DNA from: Kitasatospora phosalacinea
Lineage (GTDB): Bacteria > Actinomycetota > Actinomycetes > Streptomycetales > Streptomycetaceae
Length of the DNA: 47,837 bases
NCBI RefSeq assembly: GCF_000717185.1
Contig: NZ_JNYE01000059.1
Location: 1-47,837, forward strand
Direction: 5' to 3'
The notes below the pieces were generated by a model. The model made no database searches, was not told the DNA's origin, and saw only the letters and a list, made by a program, of their open reading frames with translations. The translations under genes were made by a program, and so were the position numbers. Below are positions 19,312-29,195 of this stretch, piece by piece; the first letter of the stretch is position 1; every line of letters begins with the position of its first letter.

Positions 19312-22300
19312 CCCTTCGGGGTGGGGTGGAAACCGGCCGTTTCCAGCTGCGGGCCCAGCGGGCTGGTGAGGGCCGGGTGGCCGTTGACGCGCTCGACGGT
19401 GAGCGGACCGGCCAGCGCGGCCAGCGCGGCGGCCAGCGCGGGCCCCTCGGCGTTCCAGGCCAGCAGCGACCTGCCGCCGCGCTCCAGGTACAGCACCAGC
19501 TCGCCGTCGACCAGCGCGACCAGTGAACCCGCCTTGCGGCCCGGCCGGTGGGCGGCCGCGGTGTCCGCCGGGGGCTCCGGCCAGGCCAGTGCCGCGCCGT
19601 ACGCGTTGGCCGGGTCGGCGGCGGCCAGCACCAGGGCCTGCGGGGGCTGCGCCGCGGTCTCGGCGGCCCAGGCGTCGCCCGTTGCCCGCTCCAGCCGGGA
19701 GTTGACAGACCGGAGCCGGTCCGCGGCGCCGTCCATGGCGAACTGGGCGCCGCCGAGGCCCTCGACGAAGTAGCCCCGGCGGGCCCGGCCGCGCTCCTCG
19801 AACGCCGACAGCACCCGGTAGACGCCCGCGAAGCCGCCCGGGACGCGCTCGGCGGCCACCGCGCCGCGGGTCAGTACGCCGTGCCGGTCCAGCAGGGCCT
19901 GCGCCCGGGCGGCGGCCCGCACCGTCGCCTCGCCGCCGAACGCGGGCAGCAGCGACCAGCGGCCGACCGCGGTCGGCGGGCCGGTGCGGGAGGCCGGGCG
20001 GGCCAGGCCGCGCCCCGCGCCGCCGTAGCGGCCGCGCGGGGTGGCGCGCGGTGCGCGGTGCGCGGTGGCGCCCGCGGTGCGGCCGGAGCCGAGCAGGCCG
20101 CGCAGCGGGGCCAGGGTGTCGTTGGTGACGTACCCGGCCCAGACCAAGTCCCACAGGGCGTCGGCGATCTCGGCGTCCGGGGTGTCCGGGACGCGCTCGG
20201 CGAGCTGACGGAAGAACGCGCCGTAGCCGCCGGTCAGCGCCTCCAGCAGGGCCGCGTGCACCGGGCCCGGGGTGAGCGGCAGCGGCTCGGGGCGCAGCAG
20301 GTGGGCGTTCTCCGGCAGGTGGAGGCTGACCCAGCCGTCCTTGCCGGGCAGCGCGCCCGCGCCGGACCAGCCGATCTCGCCCGCTGCCATCAGCTCGTCC
20401 AGCAGGGCGGGGGAGTAGTCGGACAGCCGGGCGGGCAGCACCAGCTTCTCCAGGGCGGAGGCGGGCAGCGCGGTGCCCTGGAGCTGCTCGACGACCCGGT
20501 AGAGGCCGTCGGCGCCGCGCAGCCGGTGCCCGGCCAGGTGCTGCCACTGCGGGAGGAACGCGGCCAGCGCCTGCGGCGGGACGGCCTCCACCTCGTGCCG
20601 CAGGGCGGCCAGCGAGCGGCGGCGCAGGCGGCGCAGCACCTCGGCGTCGCACCACTCCGGGGCGGTGGCGGAGCCGTCGGGCCGGAACTCGCCGCGGACC
20701 AGGCGCCCGGCGGAGGTGAGGCGGTCCAGGGTGCCGGTGACGACGGCGGTGCCGAGGCCGAAGCGCTCCGCGGCGTCCCCGGCGGTGAACGGGCCGTGGG
20801 TGCGGGCGTGCCGGGCCAGCAGGTCGCCCAGCGGGTCCCTGACCGGCTCGGTGAAGGCCTCGGGGACGCCGACCGGCAGCGGGGTGCCCAGGGCGTCGCG
20901 CAGCCGCCCGGCGTCCTCGACCGCGGCCCAGCGCAGGGCGCCGCCGATCCGGACCTGGATCGCCCGGCGGGCGGACTCCAGCTCCAGCGCCCACAGCGGC
21001 TGCGCGCCGCGGGCGGCGAGCTCGGCCTCGGAGAGCGGGCCGAGCAGGCGCAGCGCGTCGGCGACGCCCTCGGCGTCCCGGATCCGGCGCTCGGGGGTGA
21101 GCCGCTGCAGCTCGGCCTCCAGGTCGGCGAGGACCTGCGGGTCGAGCAGCTCGCGCAGCTCGGCCTGGCCGAGCAGTTCGGACAGCAGCCGGGAGTCCAG
21201 CGCCAGGGCGGCGGCGCGCCGCTCGGCGATCGGGGAGTCGCCCTCGTACAGGAACTGGGCGACGTAGCCGAACAGCAGGGAGCGGGCGAACGGGGACGGC
21301 TCGGGCGTGGTGACCTCGACCAGACGCACCGCGCGGGACTCCAGGTCTCCCATCAGCTCGACCAGGCCGGGCACGTCGAACACGTCCTGCAGGCACTCGC
21401 GGACGGCCTCCAGGACGATCGGGAAGGAGCCGTACTCGGCGGCCACCTCCAGCAGTTGGGAGGCGCGCTGGCGCTGCTGCCACAGCGGGGTGCGCTTGCC
21501 GGGGTTGCGGCGGGGCAGCAGCAGGGCGCGGCCGGCGCACTCGCGGAAGCGGGCGGCGAACAGGGCCGAGCCGCCGACCTGGTCGGTGACCAGCTGCTCG
21601 ACCTCGGCGGCGTCGAAGACCGCGGCGTCGGCGCCGACCGGGGCCTCGTCGGCGGGCGCCCCGGCGGCCGGGGCGGGGACCGGGGCGGCGGGGAAGGCGG
21701 GGAAGTCGGCCAGCAGGTCGGCGTCCGGCAGGCGCAGCACGATGCCGTCGTCGGCGTGCATCACCTGCGGGTCCAGGCCGTGCTTCTCGCGCAGCCGGGC
21801 GCCGATGGCCAGCGCCCACGGGGCGTGCACCTGGGCGCCGAACGGGGAGTGCACGACGATCCGCCAGTCGCCCAGCTCGTCGCGGAAGCGCTCGACCACG
21901 ATGGTGCGGTCGTCGGGCAGGTGGCCGCAGGCCGCGCGCTGCTCGGCGAGGTAGGCGAGCAGGTTGGCGGCCGCCCAGTCGTCCAGCCCCGCCGCGCGCA
22001 GCCGGGCGGTGGCCGCCTCCGGCTCCAGGGCGCCGACCTCGCGGACGAACGCGCCCACGGCGCGGCCGAGTTCGAGCGGGCGGCCGAGGGTGTCGCCCTT
22101 CCAGAACGGGAGCCGGCCCGGGACACCGGGGGCGGGGGTGACCAGCACCTTGTCGTGGGTGATCTCCTGGATCCGCCAGGAGGTGGTGCCCAGGGTGAAG
22201 ACGTCCCCCACCCGGGACTCGTAGACCATCTCCTCGTCCAGCTCGCCCACCCGTCCGCCCCCCTTCTTGGGGTCCGCGCCCGCGATGAAGACGCCGAACA

Positions 22301-23921
22301 GGCCGCGGTCGGGGATCGTGCCGCCGGAGGTGACGGCCAGGCGCTGGGCGCCGGGGCGGCCGGTGACCGTCCCGGCGACGCGGTCCCAGACCAGGCGGGG
22401 GCGCAGTTCGGCGAAGGCGTCGGACGGGTAGCGGCCGGCCAGCATGTCCAGGACGCCGTCGAACGCGGACTGCGGGAGGGAGGCGAACGGGGCGGCGCGG
22501 CGGCACAGGGCGAGCAGCTCGTCGACGTCCCAGACGTCCAGCGCGGTGATCGCGACCAGCTGCTGGGCCAGCACGTCCAGCGGGTTGCGGGGCACCCGCA
22601 GGGCCTCGATCCGGCCGCTGCGCATCCGCTCGGTGACCACGGCGGACTGCACCAGGTCGCCGCGGTACTTGGGGAAGAACACGCCCCGCGAGACCGCGCC
22701 GACCTGGTGGCCGGCCCGGCCGACCCGCTGCAGGCCGGAGGCCACCGAGGGCGGGGACTCGACCTGCACCACCAGGTCGACGGAGCCCATGTCGATGCCC
22801 AGCTCCAGGCTGGAGGTGGCCACCACGGCGGGCAGCCGGCCGGCCTTCAGCTCCTCCTCCACCAGCGCCCGCTGCTCCTTGGAGACCGAGCCGTGGTGCG
22901 CCCGGGCCAGCACCGGCGGGGCGCCCGCGGCGGCGCCCGAGCCGCCCATCAGCTCGGCGGGCGCGTGCGCCCCGGGCAGCGGGGCGCCGGTGGCCCGCTC
23001 GTGGGCGATCTCGTTCAGCCGGTTGCACAGCCGCTCGGCCAGGCGGCGGGAATTGGCGAACACGATGGTCGAGCGGTGCGCCTGCACCAGGTCGACGATC
23101 CGCTCCTCGACGTGCGGCCAGATCGACGACTGCCGCTGCGGGTCGGACTCCTCGGCGGGGGCGGCGGGCAGGTCCGCCAAGTCCGGGACGGGGACGACCA
23201 CGGACAGGTCGAAGCGCTTGTCGCTGCCGGGCTGGACGATCGCCGCGCCGCGCCGCGGGCTGAGGTAGCGGGCCACCTCCTCGACCGGGCGGACGGTGGC
23301 GGACAGGCCGATCCGGCGGGCCGGGCGCTCCAGCAGCTCGTCCAGCCGCTCCAGGCTGAGCGCCAGGTGCGCGCCGCGCTTCGTCCCGGCGACCGCGTGC
23401 ACCTCGTCCAGGATCACCGTGTCGACGCCGCGCAGGGCCTCCCGGGCGGCGGAGGTGAGCAGCAGGAACAGCGACTCGGGGGTGGTGATCAGGATGTCCG
23501 GCGGGTGGGTGGCGAAGCGGCGGCGGTCGGCGGCCGGGGTGTCGCCGGAGCGGACGCCGACCTGCACCTCGGGCTCCGGCAGGCCCAGCCGGACGCCGGC
23601 CTGCCGCAGGCCCGCGAGCGGGGCCCGCAGGTTGCGCTCGACGTCGACCGCGAGGGCCTTCAGCGGGGAGACGTAGAGCACCCGGCAGCGGCGCTTCGGG
23701 TCGGCCGGGGGCGGGGCGGCGGCGAGCCGGTCCAGCGCGGAGAGGAAGGCCGCCAGCGTCTTGCCGGAGCCGGTCGGGGCGACCACCAGCACGTCCGTCC
23801 CCAGCCGGATCGCCGACCAGGCCCGGGACTGCGCCTCGGTGGGGGCGGCGAACGCCCCCGTGAACCAGGCCCGGGTGGCCGGGGCGAAGCCTTGCAGCGG
23901 GTCAGCGTCGGAGGTGGCCAT
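19296..23921 (-). CDS. lhr: Lhr-type ATP-dependent DNA helicase (large form)
   Basis: This 1541-residue superfamily-2 helicase belongs to the large-helicase-related family, whose mycobacterial member is a DNA-damage-inducible 3'-5' helicase. The Lhr core (about 1-860) has Walker A VAPTGSGKTLAAF, the DEVH box in LDEVHAV, motif III SAT and the motif VI region QRVGRAGHQ. A long Lhr C-terminal region (about 860-1540), with winged-helix character, completes the usual length. It faces recA's neighbourhood but is not in its operon. The start is ATG 23921 (MATSDADPLQGF); GTG at 23942 adds seven residues and has no clear ribosome-binding site. It converges on, and overlaps, the small membrane gene by 16 bp, and diverges from the protease gene. 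Confidence 0.94.
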   Translation of the reverse strand: MATSDADPLQGFAPATRAWFTGAFAAPTEAQSRAWSAIRLGTDVLVVAPTGSGKTLAAFLSALDRLAAAPPPADPKRRCRVLYVSPLKALAVDVERNLRAPLAGLRQAGVRLGLPEPEVQVGVRSGDTPAADRRRFATHPPDILITTPESLFLLLTSAAREALRGVDTVILDEVHAVAGTKRGAHLALSLERLDELLERPARRIGLSATVRPVEEVARYLSPRRGAAIVQPGSDKRFDLSVVVPVPDLADLPAAPAEESDPQRQSSIWPHVEERIVDLVQAHRSTIVFANSRRLAERLCNRLNEIAHERATGAPLPGAHAPAELMGGSGAAAGAPPVLARAHHGSVSKEQRALVEEELKAGRLPAVVATSSLELGIDMGSVDLVVQVESPPSVASGLQRVGRAGHQVGAVSRGVFFPKYRGDLVQSAVVTERMRSGRIEALRVPRNPLDVLAQQLVAITALDVWDVDELLALCRRAAPFASLPQSAFDGVLDMLAGRYPSDAFAELRPRLVWDRVAGTVTGRPGAQRLAVTSGGTIPDRGLFGVFIAGADPKKGGGRVGELDEEMVYESRVGDVFTLGTTSWRIQEITHDKVLVTPAPGVPGRLPFWKGDTLGRPLELGRAVGAFVREVGALEPEAATARLRAAGLDDWAAANLLAYLAEQRAACGHLPDDRTIVVERFRDELGDWRIVVHSPFGAQVHAPWALAIGARLREKHGLDPQVMHADDGIVLRLPDADLLADFPAFPAAPVPAPAAGAPADEAPVGADAAVFDAAEVEQLVTDQVGGSALFAARFRECAGRALLLPRRNPGKRTPLWQQRQRASQLLEVAAEYGSFPIVLEAVRECLQDVFDVPGLVELMGDLESRAVRLVEVTTPEPSPFARSLLFGYVAQFLYEGDSPIAERRAAALALDSRLLSELLGQAELRELLDPQVLADLEAELQRLTPERRIRDAEGVADALRLLGPLSEAELAARGAQPLWALELESARRAIQVRIGGALRWAAVEDAGRLRDALGTPLPVGVPEAFTEPVRDPLGDLLARHARTHGPFTAGDAAERFGLGTAVVTGTLDRLTSAGRLVRGEFRPDGSATAPEWCDAEVLRRLRRRSLAALRHEVEAVPPQALAAFLPQWQHLAGHRLRGADGLYRVVEQLQGTALPASALEKLVLPARLSDYSPALLDELMAAGEIGWSGAGALPGKDGWVSLHLPENAHLLRPEPLPLTPGPVHAALLEALTGGYGAFFRQLAERVPDTPDAEIADALWDLVWAGYVTNDTLAPLRGLLGSGRTAGATAHRAPRATPRGRYGGAGRGLARPASRTGPPTAVGRWSLLPAFGGEATVRAAARAQALLDRHGVLTRGAVAAERVPGGFAGVYRVLSAFEERGRARRGYFVEGLGGAQFAMDGAADRLRSVNSRLERATGDAWAAETAAQPPQALVLAAADPANAYGAALAWPEPPADTAAAHRPGRKAGSLVALVDGELVLYLERGGRSLLAWNAEGPALAAALAALAGPLTVERVNGHPALTSPLGPQLETAGFHPTPKGYRLR

Positions 23922-23989
23922 GACCCCATGGTGCCCCGACACGCTGACAGGTCACGGAACGGTCACCGTCTGACCCAACTCCGTGCAGC

Positions 23990-24016
23990 AAATCGTACAA
24001 ATCGCTCATATCGTGA
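23990..24016. repeat. Three 9-bp A+T-rich direct repeats in the lhr/protease divergent region
   Basis: AAATCGTAC, AAATCGCTC and ATATCGTGA follow one another without gaps, sharing A(A/T)ATCG. They are the least G+C-rich bases in the 150-bp region between the lhr start and the protease start, so they may be an operator or include the protease promoter. Confidence 0.45.
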
Positions 24017-24071
24017 GGATCCGGACCCGATCCCCGGAGTCCGGCCCTGCCTGACGAGCGGAGACCGTGCG

Positions 24072-25688
24072 ATGGAGCAGGTGAGCCAGGCCCACAGCAG
24101 CACCCCCGCCACCCGCCGGCGCCGCAGCGTCCGGGTGCTCGGCGCGACGCTGCTCACCGGACTGCTGCTCGGCGGCGCCGTCCCGTACGTCACCGGCAAC
24201 GGCGGCACCTACCTCAGCTACCTGGTGCTGGACGAGCGCACCGACGCGCAGGGCGCCGAGCACGCCGCCGACCAGGCCCGGGCGCTCGGCGGCAAGGTCG
24301 TCCAGGACTACCCGCAGATCGGCGCGGTGCTCGCCTACGCCGGGCCGCGGTTCGCCGAGGAGCTGCGCGGGCGGCCCGGGATAGCCGCGGTCGGCGCCAC
24401 CCGAACCGTCCCGGTGCCCTCCCCGCCCCGGCCGCTGGCCGGCTCCGGGTTCACCACCGACACCGGCGTCCGGACCGGGGCCGGAGCTGGAACCGGGGCC
24501 GCCGGGGTCGCCGCCGCCGCGCCGCCCGCCGCGGACGACGCGGTCGAGGGCGCCGACGACTCCACCGCCACCGTGCCCGACCCCGGCGAGCAGACCGACT
24601 GGAACCTCGCCATGATCGGCGCCCTCGACCGCCCCGCCGGACGGGCCGCCGCCCTGCTGCGCCCGGCGGTCGCCGACCGCGGCACCGACCCCTCCGCGGA
24701 CCGGGCGGGCGCGCTGCCCACCGCCCAGCAACTGTCCAGGGTCACCGTCGCGGTGCTGGACTCCGGCGTCGACGACACCCACCCCGACCTGCGGGCCGCC
24801 GTCGACCCGGCCGCCTCCGCCTCCTGCGCCGACGGCCGCCCCGACCCCCGCAGCGGCGCCTGGCGGCCCGACGACGCGATCAACGAGAGCGGCCACGGCA
24901 CCCACGTCGCCGGGATCGTCGGCGCCGCCCGCGACGGCCACGGCGTCACCGGCGTCGCCCCCGGCGTGCGGATCGCCGCCGTCCGGCTGCTCGGACCGCT
25001 CGGCCAGTACTACGCCGAGAACATCGTCTGCGGCATGCTCTGGGCCGCCGACCACGGCGCCCGCGCGATCAACGACAGCTACTTCGCCGACCCGTGGAAG
25101 TACAACTGCCCCGAGGACGCCGACCAGGCCGCCCTCGCCGCCGCCGTCGGCCGGGCCGTCGCCTACGCCCAGCGCAAGGGCGCCGTGGTGGTAGCCTCGG
25201 CCGGCAACGACGGGCAGGACCTCAACTCCGGGCGCACCGACCGCCGCAGCCCCAACGACCGCACCTCCGGCCCCCCGGAGGACCGGCAGCTCGGCACCGA
25301 GTGCATCCGGCTGCCCGGCGAACTGCCCGGCGTGGTCACCGTCACCGCCGTCGAACGCAACGGCCTGCCCGCCGCGTACAGCAACTACGGGCGCGGCAAG
25401 GTCTCCATCGCCGCCCCCGGCGGCGACCCCGACGGCGGCACCCAGGGCGCGGTCGTCTCCGACTGGCCCGGCGGCCGCTACGCCGCCCTGGCCGGGACCT
25501 CGATGTCCGCCGCGCACGTCACCGGCGCCGTCGCCGTCGTCGCCGCCCAGCACCCCGACTGGGGTCCGGAGCAGATCACCGCCGCCCTCGCCCGCGCCGC
25601 CGACGACACCTGCACCCGCTCCCTGCCGCTCGGCTGCCGGGACCGCGACTACTACGGCGCCGGGATCCTCACCCTGCCCGCCGGCTGA
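24072..25688 (+). CDS. Membrane-anchored or secreted S8 (subtilisin-like) serine protease
   Basis: This 538-residue protease starts with a short basic segment (RRRRS) and a hydrophobic helix (about 23-42) that acts as signal peptide or membrane anchor. An inhibitor-I9-like propeptide region (about 55-120) and a low-complexity Gly/Ala linker follow. The catalytic domain has the complete triad: Asp230 in VAVLDSGVDDTHPD, His275 in GHGTHVAGI and Ser477 in GTSMSAAHV. The oxyanion Asn is in ASAGNDGQD. It lacks the C-terminal transmembrane helix of mycosins, so it is probably not a type VII secretion protease. GGAG lies 9 nt before ATG 24072. It is monocistronic and diverges from lhr. Confidence 0.92.
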   Translation: MEQVSQAHSSTPATRRRRSVRVLGATLLTGLLLGGAVPYVTGNGGTYLSYLVLDERTDAQGAEHAADQARALGGKVVQDYPQIGAVLAYAGPRFAEELRGRPGIAAVGATRTVPVPSPPRPLAGSGFTTDTGVRTGAGAGTGAAGVAAAAPPAADDAVEGADDSTATVPDPGEQTDWNLAMIGALDRPAGRAAALLRPAVADRGTDPSADRAGALPTAQQLSRVTVAVLDSGVDDTHPDLRAAVDPAASASCADGRPDPRSGAWRPDDAINESGHGTHVAGIVGAARDGHGVTGVAPGVRIAAVRLLGPLGQYYAENIVCGMLWAADHGARAINDSYFADPWKYNCPEDADQAALAAAVGRAVAYAQRKGAVVVASAGNDGQDLNSGRTDRRSPNDRTSGPPEDRQLGTECIRLPGELPGVVTVTAVERNGLPAAYSNYGRGKVSIAAPGGDPDGGTQGAVVSDWPGGRYAALAGTSMSAAHVTGAVAVVAAQHPDWGPEQITAALARAADDTCTRSLPLGCRDRDYYGAGILTLPAG

Positions 25689-25725
25689 GGCCCGGGCCCG
25701 GAGCCGGGCGACCGCCCCGCTGCCC

Positions 25726-25739
25726 GATACTGGGGCGCA
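25726..25739 (+). promoter_or_regulatory. -10-like element of the DUF3046 gene, leaderless spacing
   Basis: GATACT (25726-25731) lies 7 nt before the ATG at 25739, with no ribosome-binding site in between. Confidence 0.45.
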
Positions 25740-25933
25740 TGAGGCTGACCGAATTCTGGCGACGGATGCACGAGCACTTCGGCGAGGCGTACGCGGAGTC
25801 CTTCGCGCAGGACCACGTGATGGGCGAGCTCGGCGGCCGCACCGTCCGGCAGGCGCTGGAGGCCGGGTGGGAGGCCAAGGACGTCTGGCGGGTGGTCTGC
25901 GTCACGCAAGGGGTGTCGCCGCAACTGAGGTGA
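25739..25933 (+). CDS. DUF3046 protein
   Basis: This 64-residue cytoplasmic protein matches the actinobacterial DUF3046 family: MRLTEFWRRMHEHFGEAYAE at the N-terminus, then the conserved GGRTVRQALEAG and the closing WRVVC block. Members sit just upstream of recA across actinobacteria (in M. tuberculosis, the Rv2738c position). No enzymatic motif is present, and the function is unknown. The start agrees with the family and with a -10-like GATACT 7 nt upstream. The stop lies 16 nt before the AI-2E-family gene. Confidence 0.9.
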   Translation: MRLTEFWRRMHEHFGEAYAESFAQDHVMGELGGRTVRQALEAGWEAKDVWRVVCVTQGVSPQLR

Positions 25934-25949
25934 GATTATTCGCCCCGGT

Positions 25950-27449
25950 GTGGGTGAGACTGTCCCGGTGGCGAGCAGCGCAGAGAACCCCGAACCGACC
26001 GCCTCCGAACCGACCGCCTCCGAACCGAACGCGCCCACCTACCCGAACGCGTCCGCCGGGCCGAACCCGTCCGGCGATCCGTCCGGCGCTCCGTCCGTCG
26101 ACCCGGGGTCGGACACCACCGCCCGGGCCGCCGACGCGGTCGCCGAGGCCACCGCCGACGCCGACGCCGACGCCGCCAATGCCGGGGCCGGGGCCGCGGG
26201 CACCACGGCCGTCGCCCGGATGCTGCGCCGGGCCGAGCTCGGCGGCGGCGCGATGCCCCGCTGGCTGCCCAGGGCGATGCTGCTGGCGCTGCTCGGCCTC
26301 GGCCTCTTCCAGCTCGCCGACTGGGCCTTCCACCAGCTGATCGACCTGTTCGTGATGCTGCTGGTGGCGTTCTTCCTGTCGCTGGCGATGGAGCCCGCCG
26401 TCGACCGGATGGCCGCCCGCGGGGTGCGCCGCGGGCTCGGCACCTTCCTGGTGTTCACCGGCCTGGCCCTCGCCGTGGCCGGGTTCCTGGCCTCGCTCGG
26501 CACCCTGCTGGTCGACCAGATCACCCAGATCGCCGGGCGGCTGCCGCAGCTGCTGCAGGACCTGATCAACTGGATCAACCGGACCTTCCACACCGACCTG
26601 TCGCTCGACCAGCTCCAGCACCAGGTGCTCAAGGACTCCGGCACCATCGAGAAGTACGCCCAGCAGGCCGCCGACAACGTCTGGGGCGTCACCGGCACCG
26701 TCATCGGCGGCCTGTTCCAGGCGTTCACCGTCGGCCTGTTCACCTTCTACTTCACCGCCGAGGGCCCCCGGGTGCGGCGCACCGTCTGCTCGCTGCTGCC
26801 GCCGTCCAAGCAGGGCGAGGTGCTGCGGGCCTGGGAGATCGCCCTCGCCAAGACCGGCGGCTACCTGTACTCCCGGGCCCTGCTCGCGCTGATCTCCACG
26901 CTCGCCCACTGGGTGTTCTTCGCGGCCATCGACCTGCCGTACGCGGCGGCGCTCGCCGTCTGGGTCGGCGTCATGTCGCAGTTCGTGCCCACCATCGGCA
27001 CCTACCTGGCGGGTGCGCTGCCGGTGCTGGTCGGGCTGACCGTGCAGCCGGTGGACGCGCTGTGGGTGCTGGCCTTCGTCACCGTCTACCAGCAGATCGA
27101 GAACTACCTGCTGCACCCGCGGATCACCGCGAAGACCGTCGACGTGCACCCCGCCGTCGCGTTCGGCTCGGTCATCGCCGGGGCCGCCCTGCTCGGCGCG
27201 GTCGGCGCGCTGATCGCCATCCCGGTCGCGGCGACCCTGCAGGGCTTCGTCGGGACGTACGTGCGCCGTTACGAGGTCGAGGACGACCCGCGGATCGACC
27301 GCGGGGAGGAGCGGCGCGAGCGGCGGCGGCACACCGTCCGGCGGCTGCGGCGGATGGTCTCGGGCGGCGAGCGGGAGGGGACCGAGGGGCGGGAGCAGAC
27401 GGAGGGGACGCGGGGGCGGGAGCGGCGGGAGGAGCCGCCCGGCGAGTGA
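25950..27449 (+). CDS. AI-2E (PerM) family transporter
   Basis: This 499-residue membrane protein belongs to the AI-2E/UPF0118 family of exporters and Na+/H+ or autoinducer transporters. Residues 1-95 are disordered, Ala/Pro/Asp-rich, with the repeated unit EPTAS. The membrane part (about 105-425) has seven or eight helices with the family features PTIGTYLAG and [13 protein letters not shown]. The C-terminus (about 430-499) is strongly charged and Arg/Glu-rich. GTG 25950 is used, and GTG 25968 is an alternative. Another start, GTG 25948, is out of frame. Its place between the DUF3046 gene and recA is usual for streptomycetes. The substrate cannot be inferred. Confidence 0.88.
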   Translation: MGETVPVASSAENPEPTASEPTASEPNAPTYPNASAGPNPSGDPSGAPSVDPGSDTTARAADAVAEATADADADAANAGAGAAGTTAVARMLRRAELGGGAMPRWLPRAMLLALLGLGLFQLADWAFHQLIDLFVMLLVAFFLSLAMEPAVDRMAARGVRRGLGTFLVFTGLALAVAGFLASLGTLLVDQITQIAGRLPQLLQDLINWINRTFHTDLSLDQLQHQVLKDSGTIEKYAQQAADNVWGVTGTVIGGLFQAFTVGLFTFYFTAEGPRVRRTVCSLLPPSKQGEVLRAWEIALAKTGGYLYSRALLALISTLAHWVFFAAIDLPYAAALAVWVGVMSQFVPTIGTYLAGALPVLVGLTVQPVDALWVLAFVTVYQQIENYLLHPRITAKTVDVHPAVAFGSVIAGAALLGAVGALIAIPVAATLQGFVGTYVRRYEVEDDPRIDRGEERRERRRHTVRRLRRMVSGGEREGTEGREQTEGTRGRERREEPPGE

Positions 27450-27588
27450 GCGCTCCGGGTTCCGGGCGGTTCCGGGCGGGCGCCGGTCGGGTGACGGCGG
27501 GGCGGGCCCGGGCCGTGTCGGGCCGTCCGGGGCGGGCGCGCTGCCTAGCGTCGGGCCGGAACGGGTGTCCGGGGAAGGCGGGACGGCG

Positions 27589-27894
27589 ATGCGGCGGAGT
27601 GCGGCGACGGTCTGGGCGGTCCTGGTGCTGCTGGCCACCGGCTGGTGCGCGACGGCCGGAGCGGCACCGCTGCCGCCGGGGCCGCCGCCCGCGGCGCCGT
27701 ACGTCCGGGCTGCGGCGGTGCCCCTCCCGGCGCCTCCGCCGGGTGCGGGCGCGGTGGCCGTTCCGGTGCCGCCGCCGCTGCCGGATGCCGGGGCGGAGGA
27801 GTTCGGGGCGGAGGAGCTCGGGACGGTGCTGGTCGGGGCGGCGGCGCTGCTGGTGCTGGGGGTGGTCGCGCTGGTGTTCGCCCGGCGGGAGTGA
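27589..27894 (+). CDS. Small proline-rich exported membrane protein
   Basis: This 101-residue protein is of unknown function. A signal peptide (about 1-26, hydrophobic core [12 protein letters not shown] ending in AGAAP) is followed by a Pro/Ala-rich stretch (about 27-70), a short acidic patch ([10 protein letters not shown]), a C-terminal hydrophobic helix (about 79-97) and a basic end (ARRE). The layout is like cell-wall or sortase-anchored proteins, but there is no LPxTG motif. ATG 27589 has GGGGAAGGCGGG about 9 nt upstream; GTG 27565 in the same frame would spoil the signal peptide. TAGCGT at 27545-27550 is a possible -10. Confidence 0.6.
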   Translation: MRRSAATVWAVLVLLATGWCATAGAAPLPPGPPPAAPYVRAAAVPLPAPPPGAGAVAVPVPPPLPDAGAEEFGAEELGTVLVGAAALLVLGVVALVFARRE

Positions 27895-27950
27895 GGGCGG
27901 CGCGGTGCGGCGGGGCCGGGGCGGGGCGGCTGAAGTGCGAGACTGGAATC

Positions 27951-27962
27951 GAACGTGTGTTC
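27951..27962 (+). promoter_or_regulatory. LexA (SOS) box of recA
   Basis: GAACGTGTGTTC is a perfect match to the Gram-positive/actinobacterial LexA consensus GAAC-N4-GTTC, with flanking T/C and T-rich context. It lies 120 nt upstream of recA, in a locally A+T-rich stretch. Confidence 0.9.
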
Positions 27963-28014
27963 TTTGTACTCTTCGGCGCGGAGTTTTCCACAGGCCGAGC
28001 CCGTCCGGGGCCGA

Positions 28015-28037
28015 TTGTCGGTGGGACGCGCTAGCGT
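28015..28037 (+). promoter_or_regulatory. PafBC-type (RecA-NDp) DNA-damage promoter of recA
   Basis: TTGTCGGTG, 8 nt, then TAGCGT matches the LexA-independent mycobacterial RecA-NDp motif tTGTCRgtg-N8-TAnnnT, which is used by the activator PafBC. The predicted start of transcription is about 28043-28046, at or next to an in-frame GTG (28040) and ATG (28046). Confidence 0.8.
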
Positions 28038-28081
28038 CGGTGACGATGAAGCGCACAGGACAGAACCCGAGGGTGGAAGCC

Positions 28082-29191
<1,110 letters not shown>

Positions 29192-29195
29192 TCCG

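Noticed and set aside
19548..24071. Long plus-strand frame antisense to lhr that runs into the protease gene
   Set aside because: It has Gly/Gln/Ala-rich composition with no motif. The protease signal peptide, ribosome-binding site and ATG at 24072 define the real start.
24072..25688. Mycosin of a type VII secretion system
   Set aside because: The catalytic triad fits, but there is no C-terminal membrane helix and no esx/ecc gene nearby.
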